Shown here: one piece after another, positions 1 through 6,759 of the stretch
How positions within the stretch are numbered: the first letter of the stretch is position 1
Layout: every line of letters begins with the position of its first letter
NCBI GenBank assembly: GCA_035653295.1
Contig: DASRCB010000203.1
Location: 1-11,126 of the forward strand
Length of the DNA stretch: 11,126 nucleotides
DNA from: DASRCB01 sp035653295
Lineage (GTDB): Bacteria > Acidobacteriota > Terriglobia > Bryobacterales > Bryobacteraceae
Direction: 5' to 3'
Made by a program: the position numbers and the translations under genes
The notes under the pieces: model-generated
Databases searched by the model: none
Seen by the model: only the letters and a program-made list of their open reading frames with translations
Told to the model about the DNA's origin: nothing

Positions 1-123
1 GACGGTCAGGCCGACGATTTCGCCCAGCATCTCGTCGAGCGAGAGCTCGGAACTAACAATGCTGCTGATCCGGTGCAGGAGGCTGATCTGAGAAGCCGCT
101 GGTTCGGTCACAAAGGTAGCCAT
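1..123 (-). CDS. GAF-domain-type sensory protein, N-terminal fragment (runs off window)
   Basis: Only the first 41 codons are present; the gene continues past position 1. ATG is at 121-123, with an in-frame TGA two codons upstream (GAT ATG preceded by TGA), so this is the first possible start in the frame. The readable part begins MATFVTEPAASQISLLHRIS and continues with an amphipathic helix containing SSELSLDEMLGEIVGL. A helix with 'LLHRIS..VSSELSLDEML..IV' is typical of the lead-in to a GAF domain in bacterial signalling proteins (histidine kinases, phosphodiesterases or GAF regulators). The ligand-binding core is outside the window, so neither output domain nor ligand can be named. It is separated from the upstream peptidase gene by 93 bases and may have its own promoter. 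The GAF call rests on this short helix alone. Confidence 0.6.
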   Translation of the reverse strand, partial: MATFVTEPAASQISLLHRISSIVSSELSLDEMLGEIVGLTV

Positions 124-216
124 ATCTCAGGCTAGATTCGCGGCCGTCGGGGGTCCAATCGAAAATTTCGATTGCGCCGATATATGAATGAGCGGCTTTG
201 TTAATCGGGGATTACA
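124..216 (-). promoter_or_regulatory. Intergenic leader of the GAF gene with a weak candidate promoter
   Basis: This is the only sizeable gap in the window. On the minus strand it contains TTAACA (204 to 199) and TATATC (184 to 179), which resemble -35 and -10 boxes but are only 14 bases apart, short of the usual 16-18. A perfect palindrome (156-174) lies between these boxes and the start codon at 123. No T-rich run follows a GC-rich hairpin, so I see no intrinsic terminator for the upstream operon. Read-through from the peptidase gene is therefore possible. Confidence 0.25.
156..174. repeat. Perfect 9-1-9 inverted repeat, candidate operator
   Basis: The bases CAATCGAAAATTTCGATTG form two perfect 9-base arms around a single central base at 165. 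The site sits in the 93-base spacer, 33 bases upstream of the GAF gene start. Its AT-rich, nearly loop-free symmetry fits a binding site for a dimeric regulator better than an RNA hairpin or terminator. I cannot name a regulator. Confidence 0.5.
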
Positions 217-1410
217 TCAGGCGCCGATGCGGACCATCTCCTGCTGCGCCTCGCCGGTCACCTGCGCCTCACCGGAGCCCACGAATACGTTGACTTCGGA
301 ACGTATCCCGAACTCCGGCAGATAAACCCCCGGTTCCACCGAAAAGCAGGTGTTCGCGATCACCCGGCGCACATCGTGCGTTTCGAAATTGTCCATGTTC
401 GCGCCCGTCCCGTGTACGTCCTCTCCGATGGAGTGGCCGGTGCGGTGTATGAAATACTCTCCGTAGCCCTGCCCTGCGATCCAGCCCCGCGCGGCATCGT
501 CAACCTCGAAGCCACGAAGCAAACGGCCGCTGGCCACCGCCGTCCGGACGGTATCCACGGCTCGGTCGCGCGCTTCGCGGACGATCCCGAAAACGCGGGC
601 GATGTTCTCCGGGACCGACGGTCCGCAGAACCCTGTCCAGGTGATGTCGTAATACACGGCATGCTCGCGGTTTAACTTCGCCCACATGTCGATGAGGACG
701 GCATCGCCCGCCCGGATCGGCCTGGCCGTGCCCGATTCGGGTTCGTAGTGGGGGTCTGACATGTTTTCATTAACGCCGACAATCGGACCTCCATCGGTCA
801 CCATGCCGGCGCGGTCGAATGCCTCGCGAATGAATACCTTGACCGCGTACTCATCAACGGACGCGCCGGCTGCAAGGCGCTCGCCGATCATCCGGAACGC
901 CTGCCCGCGAATCTCATCCACAAGCTTCCCGGCCTCGATATGGCTGCGGTACTGCGCGTCGGTCCAGGTGGCCTCAAACTGCTGGATCAGGTCGGCCGAA
1001 CTCACAATTTCCACGCCCAGGCTGCGTACCAGCTCGATCGTCCCGGCGTCCACGTTCGAGACGTAAGGAATGGCGCACATCGGCGAATACTGCATCGCAA
1101 TCCGGCGCGCTCCGTCGATGAGGTAGGCGAGCCCCTCTTTCTGTGAAGGCCAGTTGCCATACACTGCCTTCCGGCCGGGCAGCGAATCGAGTGTGTGTGA
1201 CTCGATCCCGTGGACGAGCCCCCGCGCTTCTCCCTGTGCGGGAATAAAGTAATACCAACGCCGCGTAACGTGCCCGGTGGGCTCGAAACGCAGCACACGA
1301 TAGGCCAGCATATCGCGCCGATGGTGATCGAAGAAGAGCCAGCCGTCGATACCCTCGGCGCGGATCGCATCCTGGATGGACGCAACGTCCACATGCTGCA
1401 TATCACTCAT
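217..1410 (-). CDS. M24-family metallopeptidase (creatinase / Xaa-Pro aminopeptidase type)
   Basis: A 397-residue protein with the two-part layout of the family: an N-terminal creatinase-like domain (about 1-150) and a C-terminal pita-bread catalytic domain (about 155-390). All five expected dinuclear-metal ligands are present: D241 (in LIDMW), D255 (in YYDIT), H326 (in HRTGHSIG), E359 (in FSVEPG) and E372 (in RSEVNV). H221 (DPHYE) and H333 (DVHGTG) match the usual substrate-site histidines. No signal peptide is seen, so it is probably cytoplasmic, acting on proline-containing peptides or related amide substrates. The exact substrate cannot be read from sequence. The start at 1410 is supported by a GAAAGG ribosome site 5 bases upstream; a second Met at codon 4 is less well placed. 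It overlaps the symporter stop by 8 bases, suggesting translational coupling and perhaps intracellular hydrolysis of whatever the symporter brings in. Confidence 0.9.
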   Translation of the reverse strand: MSDMQHVDVASIQDAIRAEGIDGWLFFDHHRRDMLAYRVLRFEPTGHVTRRWYYFIPAQGEARGLVHGIESHTLDSLPGRKAVYGNWPSQKEGLAYLIDGARRIAMQYSPMCAIPYVSNVDAGTIELVRSLGVEIVSSADLIQQFEATWTDAQYRSHIEAGKLVDEIRGQAFRMIGERLAAGASVDEYAVKVFIREAFDRAGMVTDGGPIVGVNENMSDPHYEPESGTARPIRAGDAVLIDMWAKLNREHAVYYDITWTGFCGPSVPENIARVFGIVREARDRAVDTVRTAVASGRLLRGFEVDDAARGWIAGQGYGEYFIHRTGHSIGEDVHGTGANMDNFETHDVRRVIANTCFSVEPGVYLPEFGIRSEVNVFVGSGEAQVTGEAQQEMVRIGA

Positions 1411-2791
1411 AAAAGCCTTTCATTTTCGCTGGACTCGGCGGCGGCGTCAGATAACTCACCGCAATGAGGCAAACTACCGATGCCGCGACAGCCGGATAGA
1501 CAGCCTGGTCGGCGGGGTATTGAAAGACGTTACACGCCAGCGTAACCACCGTTCCCGCGACTATCGACGTGATCGCTCCTGCCGTGGTGGCTCTCTTCCA
1601 GAGAAAGACTGCAAGCACTGCGGGTGTAACGGCAGTCCCGTAAATCGTGTACGCGTAGACCGCGGCATTGAGCACCGATTCGAATTGGGTGGCCAGCAGG
1701 AAGGCGAAAACGCCCAGCAGCACGACGATCACGCGCGAGGCGATGAGCGTCCGCTTTTCGGACGCGTGGCGATCGATGAAGCGCAGGTAAACATCCTGAA
1801 TGAGGTTCGTTGCCGGTGAGAACAGATAGTTGTTCGCCGTCGAGATTACCTTCGCGAATACGCCGCCCAGGAGAAGCGCGCCAAGCAACGCCGGCAGACC
1901 CTCGCGCGCTGTAAGAGGAATGATTTCCCGCGGATTTTCCGTGTGAAAAACACTCGAGCCAATCACCGCCAGAGTGATCAGCAGTGTTTCCAGCAGGAGA
2001 GTGCCCGCGATCCAGCCATAAACCGCATAGCGCGCATCACGCTCCGATCGGGCTGAGAAGAATTTCTGGTACATGCTTTGATTACCCACCAGCAGAAGCA
2101 TGGTTGGAATCAGCCATCCCAGCGCTTGCCACAGGGTCACGTTACCCAGAACCTGGAAATGTGTGGCCGGAAGCGCAGCCCTGACGTGTCCCCAGCCGCC
2201 TGCGCGCGTAAGCAGAACCGGCACGGCGATTACGACGATGACCGTCACCATGCTGCCGATGATCAGATCCGTGTACGCGATGGACGCCATTCCGGCCGCC
2301 GCCGTAAAGATGATGACGAACGCAGCGATGATGTACATGCCGTTCCGCCTGTCCAGACCGGGGAAGATGAGGTGCAGAACGTCGCCGCCGCCCTTGAATT
2401 GATAGCTGGTGATGACCGTATATGCGATCACGATCGCCACTGTGGCCATCACTCGCGCCACGGTGTTGTATCTCGCCTCCAGCAGATCCGGAACAGTGAA
2501 CTGTGCGAACCGCCGCGCACGGCCCGCGATAAACCAGATCACGACCAGGCCCAGCCAGCCGCCCGCCGGCTGCCAGAGTGCGGCGAACCCGTTGCGATAA
2601 GCGTTTTCCCCGCCGGCAAAAAGGCTGCCCGCGCCAATCCAGGAGGACAGGAGCGTGAACACCAGAACGGGCCACGCCAGTTTCCTGCCGGCTACGAGGA
2701 AGTCGGCCCTGTTTCGGACCGCCAGCGACTTGTAAATCGCTGTGGCCAGCAGCGCCAGGACGACGATGGCAATAACGACAACGTAGATCAT
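1403..2791 (-). CDS. Sodium:solute symporter (SSS family), substrate unknown
   Basis: A 462-residue, strongly hydrophobic protein with about 12-13 membrane segments, close to the family's usual size. The N-terminus is a membrane helix (MIYVVVIAIVVLALLATAIY) followed by the loop NRADFLVAGRKLAW, the typical SSS motif '..DF.VAGR..'. TM2 contains the conserved FTLLSSWIGAGS stretch, and around residues 316-336 lies VISTANNYLFSPATNLIQDV, which matches the SSS signature and includes the Ser/Thr pair (S317, T318) used at the Na2 site in this family. A central KGGGD segment (133-137) lies after the third or fourth helix. The protein would sit in the inner membrane and couple sodium entry to uptake of a small solute, but the solute (sugar, amino acid, organic acid) cannot be read. 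The start overlaps the preceding ATPase stop as ATGA, with GAGG 10 bases upstream of the ATG. Its coupling to an M24 peptidase hints at an amino-acid, peptide or amide substrate. Confidence 0.9.
   Translation of the reverse strand: MIYVVVIAIVVLALLATAIYKSLAVRNRADFLVAGRKLAWPVLVFTLLSSWIGAGSLFAGGENAYRNGFAALWQPAGGWLGLVVIWFIAGRARRFAQFTVPDLLEARYNTVARVMATVAIVIAYTVITSYQFKGGGDVLHLIFPGLDRRNGMYIIAAFVIIFTAAAGMASIAYTDLIIGSMVTVIVVIAVPVLLTRAGGWGHVRAALPATHFQVLGNVTLWQALGWLIPTMLLLVGNQSMYQKFFSARSERDARYAVYGWIAGTLLLETLLITLAVIGSSVFHTENPREIIPLTAREGLPALLGALLLGGVFAKVISTANNYLFSPATNLIQDVYLRFIDRHASEKRTLIASRVIVVLLGVFAFLLATQFESVLNAAVYAYTIYGTAVTPAVLAVFLWKRATTAGAITSIVAGTVVTLACNVFQYPADQAVYPAVAASVVCLIAVSYLTPPPSPAKMKGFYE
1416..1421 (-). 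promoter_or_regulatory. Ribosome binding site of the M24 peptidase gene
   Basis: GAAAGG on the minus strand ends 5 bases before the ATG at 1408-1410. It lies inside the last codons of the symporter gene, which fixes the peptidase start at 1410 and supports coupled translation. Confidence 0.65.
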
Positions 2792-4011
2792 TCGGCGGGC
2801 GCCTCGCCGTTCCGGTGAACGGAACAGTGTACGTCCGTGTGCACGCTAAGAATCCCCGCCGTCGCCCGAGCGCTCGACACCCGAAACGTCAGCGCGTCGT
2901 CGATCCAGTCCTGAGCCGTGCCGTCCGGGTACTGCGAAGCCACGGTGAGCGTGTATTCGTGTTGAGCCAGCATGCAGGGAAAACTGAATTCTACTTCGAC
3001 CTGATCCCCGGCCGCGACTGCTCCGAGTTCCCTGCCCTCCACTCGGGTGTTTGTTCCGAACGCATCCACCCCCAGCCGATTACGAATGAGAATGCCGAAA
3101 ACAGGGTTGACGACATTGGTCCTGAAACGCACGCCAACGCGGATGTGCATGGGATCGCCGGATACGAATGACCTGCAGGAGCGAAGGTTCGCGTCCATGA
3201 CGTCGATGCCCGTGATCCGGCTGGCGCCATCTCCGTGCCGCACGGAATTACTCAGATCGGCTGCCGGGCCATTCTCGGCCGCCGTATCGCGCCGCAGGGC
3301 AAACGCAATGTACTGGTTGGCCGCTTCGGAGGGAGTGCCTGATATCTGCACTTCGCCGTTCAGAAGGAATATCGCTCGATGCGCGAGGCGCTTCACCAGG
3401 CCCAGATCGTGTGAGACCAGCAGAACGGTCACTCCCTGGCCGGTGAGCTCCTCGAACTTGCGGACGCACCGGACAGAGAACGCGGCATCGCCCACTGCCA
3501 ATGCCTCGTCCACGATCAGAATGTCCGGCTGCACATGAATCGCCGCCGCGAACGCGAGCCGTACGTACATGCCCGACGAGTATTCCCGGACCGGACGATC
3601 CATGAACTGACCGATGCCGGCAAACTCCTCGATACGGGCAAAGAGGCGCGTCATCTCCGCGCGCCGTATGCCCATGATCTCGCCGTTCAGATAAACGTTT
3701 TCTCGGCCGGTGAACTCGGGATTAAAACCCGCGCCGAGTTCGAGGAGCGAGGCGATCCGACCTTCGGTTAACACCCGCCCCGAAGTTGGTTGCAGAATCC
3801 CGGCGACGATCTGCAGTAACGTGCTCTTCCCCGATCCATTGGGCCCGATCAGGGCAACCACTTCGCCGCGATTCACCTGAAAGGAGACGCCGCGAACAGC
3901 CCAGAAATCCGTCACCCGCCGATGCCGTTCCGGGGCGATGGCGTGCAGAAGCCGTTCCGACTGGCGCCCGTACAGACGATATGCTTTGGAGACGTTCTGG
4001 ACGGAAATCAC
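2788..4011 (-). CDS. Wzt-like ABC transporter ATP-binding protein (polysaccharide export), orphan
   Basis: A 407-residue two-domain ATPase. The N-terminal nucleotide-binding domain (about 1-240) has Walker A GPNGSGKST (56-64), the signature YSSGM (144-148), Walker B ILIVDE (164-169, catalytic E169), D-loop LAVGD (171-175) and H-loop H201. Its order and wording (FWAVRGVSFQV, then LELGAGFNPEFTGRENV) match the O-antigen / teichoic-acid exporter subfamily. The C-terminal part (about 255-395) is a beta-rich extension of the Wzt C-terminal type, which in known systems recognises the end cap of the glycan. It would normally pair with a Wzm-type permease, but none is adjacent: upstream is a tail gene and downstream a symporter. 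The start is GTG at 4009-4011 with no strong ribosome site; no better upstream start exists, because the frame is closed by the TGA of the tail gene at 4039-4041. The N-terminus (ISVQNVSKAYRLY) aligns well with family starts. Confidence 0.9.
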   Translation of the reverse strand: MISVQNVSKAYRLYGRQSERLLHAIAPERHRRVTDFWAVRGVSFQVNRGEVVALIGPNGSGKSTLLQIVAGILQPTSGRVLTEGRIASLLELGAGFNPEFTGRENVYLNGEIMGIRRAEMTRLFARIEEFAGIGQFMDRPVREYSSGMYVRLAFAAAIHVQPDILIVDEALAVGDAAFSVRCVRKFEELTGQGVTVLLVSHDLGLVKRLAHRAIFLLNGEVQISGTPSEAANQYIAFALRRDTAAENGPAADLSNSVRHGDGASRITGIDVMDANLRSCRSFVSGDPMHIRVGVRFRTNVVNPVFGILIRNRLGVDAFGTNTRVEGRELGAVAAGDQVEVEFSFPCMLAQHEYTLTVASQYPDGTAQDWIDDALTFRVSSARATAGILSVHTDVHCSVHRNGEAPAE

Positions 4012-4038
4012 TACAGATGAATTATCGCCTGCTGGCGC

Positions 4039-6756
4039 TCAGCCGCTCTGCTGGCTTCTCCGAACGCCTGCCGGAAGCGGCAGCCGGTGGCCCAGCAGGC
4101 ACATCTGGTCGAGCGCGAAGAGCACCACCGACTCGTATCCGAGCCCTTCCGCCATTCGCGCTTCTTTCTGCCATGCAGTGCTGGAATCGCCATCCCCGAC
4201 CAGATGGCTGCGCTGCTTCGGCCCGAAGCCGTACTGATCGCCCGTCCTCATCGAGGCCAGGCACACGTCCAGATTCCGCGACGCCGTGTACGAGAAGTTT
4301 TCCGTCTTGAGGCACCTCAGATTCTGCGGCGTCCAGTAATCCGACGCGAAGTTAACGCTCTGCATCAGCGCCGTATTGTTCGTGTCCGGTGGATACAGCA
4401 CCTCGACGCGCGTGTGCGCATAGCTCGCCCGAACGAACTGCGCTATCGCCTGCGTATGCGCCGCTATGAGACCCCGCAGGAACGCTGTCTCCTGGGAGAG
4501 CGCGGCGGGATCTGTGGAACGATCGGTGATTCTGGGCAGTGGGCGCCCGTATGCCGCCTGGAACGCCGACGTCGTGTAAGCATCGTAGAACGGCAATCCG
4601 GATTTGTCATCGGGAAAGTACCACCATTGAATTTCGCCAAACTGGATGTACGGGGTCAATCCACTCGCGTCCTGAATCGCCGCAATATCCGCATACACCT
4701 GCTGCCAATAAGCCCGGCTCGTCGGTGAGAAATTCGTTTGCAGCGCCGGAGTATTCACGAAAACAGGGTTCCCGCTCGGGTAGACCTGAGCAATTCCAGC
4801 GGCTGGGGAACCGTCTCCAAACTGCAGCTCCGTGCTGAACGCCGTCACGCAGTCGAGTCCATATGAATGCAGCGTCGAAAAGAACGACTTTGACCAGTCC
4901 CGTGCCGCGCGGTTAAGCCGAGGCGTCGCGTTCAGGTCCGTTAGCCATGCGCCGTCCTTTCCACCCGCCAGCGTCGCCCCGGACGCGATCACCTGCAAAC
5001 CGGAATCGCCTGCTCCTGAAATCGTAATGGCATTGCCATCGCCGCCCAGCGATCGCGATTGCAGCGTGAGTACATTGCCGTCCGCGCTTGCCCATACAGC
5101 CGTCGAACCCTGATTCAGGATCAGCTCGAAGGCCTTCGCGATCGTCTCTGCCGTATCTCCGTAGAGGTTCACGTGCGAGAGCGTCGTGGGCTGCGCGCCT
5201 TGTCGCCCCACCAGTACCGCAGTTATCGAGTTCGGTATAGGAGTTCCCAGAAAGGTTAACGTTCCAGTCGCGTACACGTTTTCCGGATTGACCAGCTCGA
5301 AAAACCACAACGCGCCGGCATAGTGATTCACTCGGCCATGGAACCCCAGCGACTGGATCATCCACGCTGTGCGCTCCGGGGCCAGAGCGAGACAGTGTTC
5401 GGTATCCCAATCGGTAGCCATACCCAAAACGGGCTCTGCGGGAATACCGGGAAGGGCGGCCGTTGACACAACGACTTCGAGAAAGTCGAAGTAAACGACG
5501 CCATCCGCAGTCGTGCTCTGAACTTGTACTGTATGCCTGCCCGCAGGCAACTGCTCCGCAATTCGCTTCCTCGCCAGAATATCTTCGCCGGCAAGGTTCA
5601 GCTGAATCGTTTGCGTACTGCCGGAATCCACGCTGACTTGAATCGTCCCTGCATTGAACGCTAATCGTGTCCCCACATACAGCGAGTGAGCGGACGCGCT
5701 CTGGTACGTACAGGTCAGTGCCGAACCGGCGGTCTGCGTTAAATGAATCGTGCCGCCTGAAAAGTTTCCTTTTGCGGACGTCCAGTTTCCCGAGTATCTG
5801 ATCCGAGCATCGTCGTCCTCAATACGAAACCCGTTCGGGCCATTAACGAGGTACGCGGTATTGGACCCGCTTACCACCCAATTCGTCACCGATACCTGGA
5901 ACTCTGATCGCGAGTATGCTCCTGTTTGAATATCCGCTGCCCACGTCCAGCGAAGTTTCCTCACCGAGTTGGTGGGAATTGTCCTCCCGTCGCGGTCCTT
6001 CAGGGCGCTGAAGTCCAGTCGAACGTCCCAACTGCTCGGCGATTTGCCTCCCTGCAGCAGGCCACTGGTCTTGTCCCACTTCTCCGATTTTGACCCGGAC
6101 ACATACGTATACACGCCAACGCGATTGCCGTTCGCGCCGGCTTTCCCCGACGTACCCATGTACGAAAGTTGGATTGTCGTCGGCCCCGTGACCACGGCCG
6201 TCATGATGTGCGAAAACGCGTTTACCGCATCGGCCAGCGCGCTGATCGTCTTCTCCAGCGTGTCGTCGCCATAAAGCTGATGCGTGTAGTGCTGGTCCAG
6301 AAACGAAAATCCAACGTAATCGTTTCCCGTCGCCGTGCCGGTCAGCGTCAGTTCGATTGTGGCCGGTTCTACCTCTCCGTCTGCGGGGCACGAGTAGTCT
6401 GCCAGCGGCGCCCAATAAACCTCGTCGCCCGCGCCGGTATCCACAAAGACGCGCAGGTACGGCCAGTCAACGGTGGGGTAAACGTCTGAGTCGAAGGCAA
6501 TGCAGTTCTGCCGCGATTCGCGGTACGACAGCACGACGCCGCTCAGATCGCCATCCGGCAGATTGCGGAACGGCGGGTGCTCGAAGACGTTGTCGCGATT
6601 CCATTCCAGCACTGCCCAGTCGAACTGCTGCCGCCATGTTCCCGAAATCGTAAAGCCGTCGGCGCTGGCCCCGCTTAGCGCGGCGATCGCCGACGGAGTC
6701 AGGAAGTAACACTGCAGGTCGCGATCCGGCTGAAGTTTCTGAAGTAGCGCCTCCAT
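4039..6756 (-). CDS. Large phage-tail-type protein with C-terminal TIM-barrel-like domain
   Basis: A 905-residue protein. Region 1-130 is an N-terminal beta domain (FTISGTWRQQFDWAVLEWNR). Region about 132-238 and region about 496-602 look like two copies of one phage beta-domain, each beginning with an 'LTGTAT / LTFLGTP' strand, passing 'GDTxExIxxAxxxxxN' and ending in GGK. Region about 310-432 resembles a galactose-binding-like sandwich (RYSGNW, TIHLTQTAGSALTCTY, YFDFLEV). From about 440 to 880 the pattern is that of a TIM barrel with a glycosidase-like strand (TPYIQFGEIQWWYF, E708) and a second acidic site (LKTENFSY, E819). This layout resembles the GTA 'megatron' baseplate protein and proteins labelled non-contractile tail sheath in phage families. 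It probably forms a distal tail or fibre structure and may contact glycans. It starts 3 bases after the hub gene's stop, with no clear ribosome site, so translation is probably coupled. Phage-tail origin is solid; the exact structural role is inferred. Confidence 0.75.
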   Translation of the reverse strand: MEALLQKLQPDRDLQCYFLTPSAIAALSGASADGFTISGTWRQQFDWAVLEWNRDNVFEHPPFRNLPDGDLSGVVLSYRESRQNCIAFDSDVYPTVDWPYLRVFVDTGAGDEVYWAPLADYSCPADGEVEPATIELTLTGTATGNDYVGFSFLDQHYTHQLYGDDTLEKTISALADAVNAFSHIMTAVVTGPTTIQLSYMGTSGKAGANGNRVGVYTYVSGSKSEKWDKTSGLLQGGKSPSSWDVRLDFSALKDRDGRTIPTNSVRKLRWTWAADIQTGAYSRSEFQVSVTNWVVSGSNTAYLVNGPNGFRIEDDDARIRYSGNWTSAKGNFSGGTIHLTQTAGSALTCTYQSASAHSLYVGTRLAFNAGTIQVSVDSGSTQTIQLNLAGEDILARKRIAEQLPAGRHTVQVQSTTADGVVYFDFLEVVVSTAALPGIPAEPVLGMATDWDTEHCLALAPERTAWMIQSLGFHGRVNHYAGALWFFELVNPENVYATGTLTFLGTPIPNSITAVLVGRQGAQPTTLSHVNLYGDTAETIAKAFELILNQGSTAVWASADGNVLTLQSRSLGGDGNAITISGAGDSGLQVIASGATLAGGKDGAWLTDLNATPRLNRAARDWSKSFFSTLHSYGLDCVTAFSTELQFGDGSPAAGIAQVYPSGNPVFVNTPALQTNFSPTSRAYWQQVYADIAAIQDASGLTPYIQFGEIQWWYFPDDKSGLPFYDAYTTSAFQAAYGRPLPRITDRSTDPAALSQETAFLRGLIAAHTQAIAQFVRASYAHTRVEVLYPPDTNNTALMQSVNFASDYWTPQNLRCLKTENFSYTASRNLDVCLASMRTGDQYGFGPKQRSHLVGDGDSSTAWQKEARMAEGLGYESVVLFALDQMCLLGHRLPLPAGVRRSQQSG
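4951..5271 (-). repeat. Internal protein module, copy 2 (residues about 496-602 of the TIM-barrel tail protein)
   Basis: This stretch encodes ATGTLTFLGTPIPNSITAVL, then a helix with GDTAETIAKAFELILNQ, a strand-rich part with LGGDGNAITISGAGDSGL, and ends SGATLAGGK. It parallels copy 1 at 6043-6363 in its strand, helix, GN-strand and GGK order. It sits at the start of, or as an insertion in, the TIM-barrel-like region. Confidence 0.55.
6043..6363 (-). repeat. Internal protein module, copy 1 (residues about 132-238 of the TIM-barrel tail protein)
   Basis: This stretch encodes TIELTLTGTATGNDYVGFSF, then a helix with DDTLEKTISALADAVN, a strand-rich part with GTSGKAGANGNRVGVYTYVS, and ends SGLLQGGK. 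Strand order and end motif match a second copy at 4951-5271. DNA identity is not obvious, so this is an ancient protein-level duplication. Similar domains occur in phage tail tube and sheath-like proteins. Confidence 0.55.
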
Positions 6757-6759
6757 GGC

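Noticed and set aside
1376..1819. Plus-strand open frame of 147 residues spanning the peptidase-symporter junction
   Set aside because: Composition is Arg/Asp/Gly-rich without recognisable motifs, and it is fully antisense to two well-supported genes.
2078..2818. Plus-strand open frame of 246 residues opposite the symporter
   Set aside because: Rich in Arg, Asp, His and Gly with no domain pattern; it is the antisense shadow of a clear membrane protein on the other strand.
4025..4040. Small hairpin CGCC-AGCA-GGCG at the tail gene/ATPase junction as a terminator
   Set aside because: The stem is only 4 base pairs and no T-run follows, so it is too weak to be called a terminator.
3786..4310. 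Plus-strand open frame of 174 residues across the ATPase/tail-gene junction
   Set aside because: Arg/Pro/Ser-rich low-quality translation, antisense to two genes whose motifs are clear.
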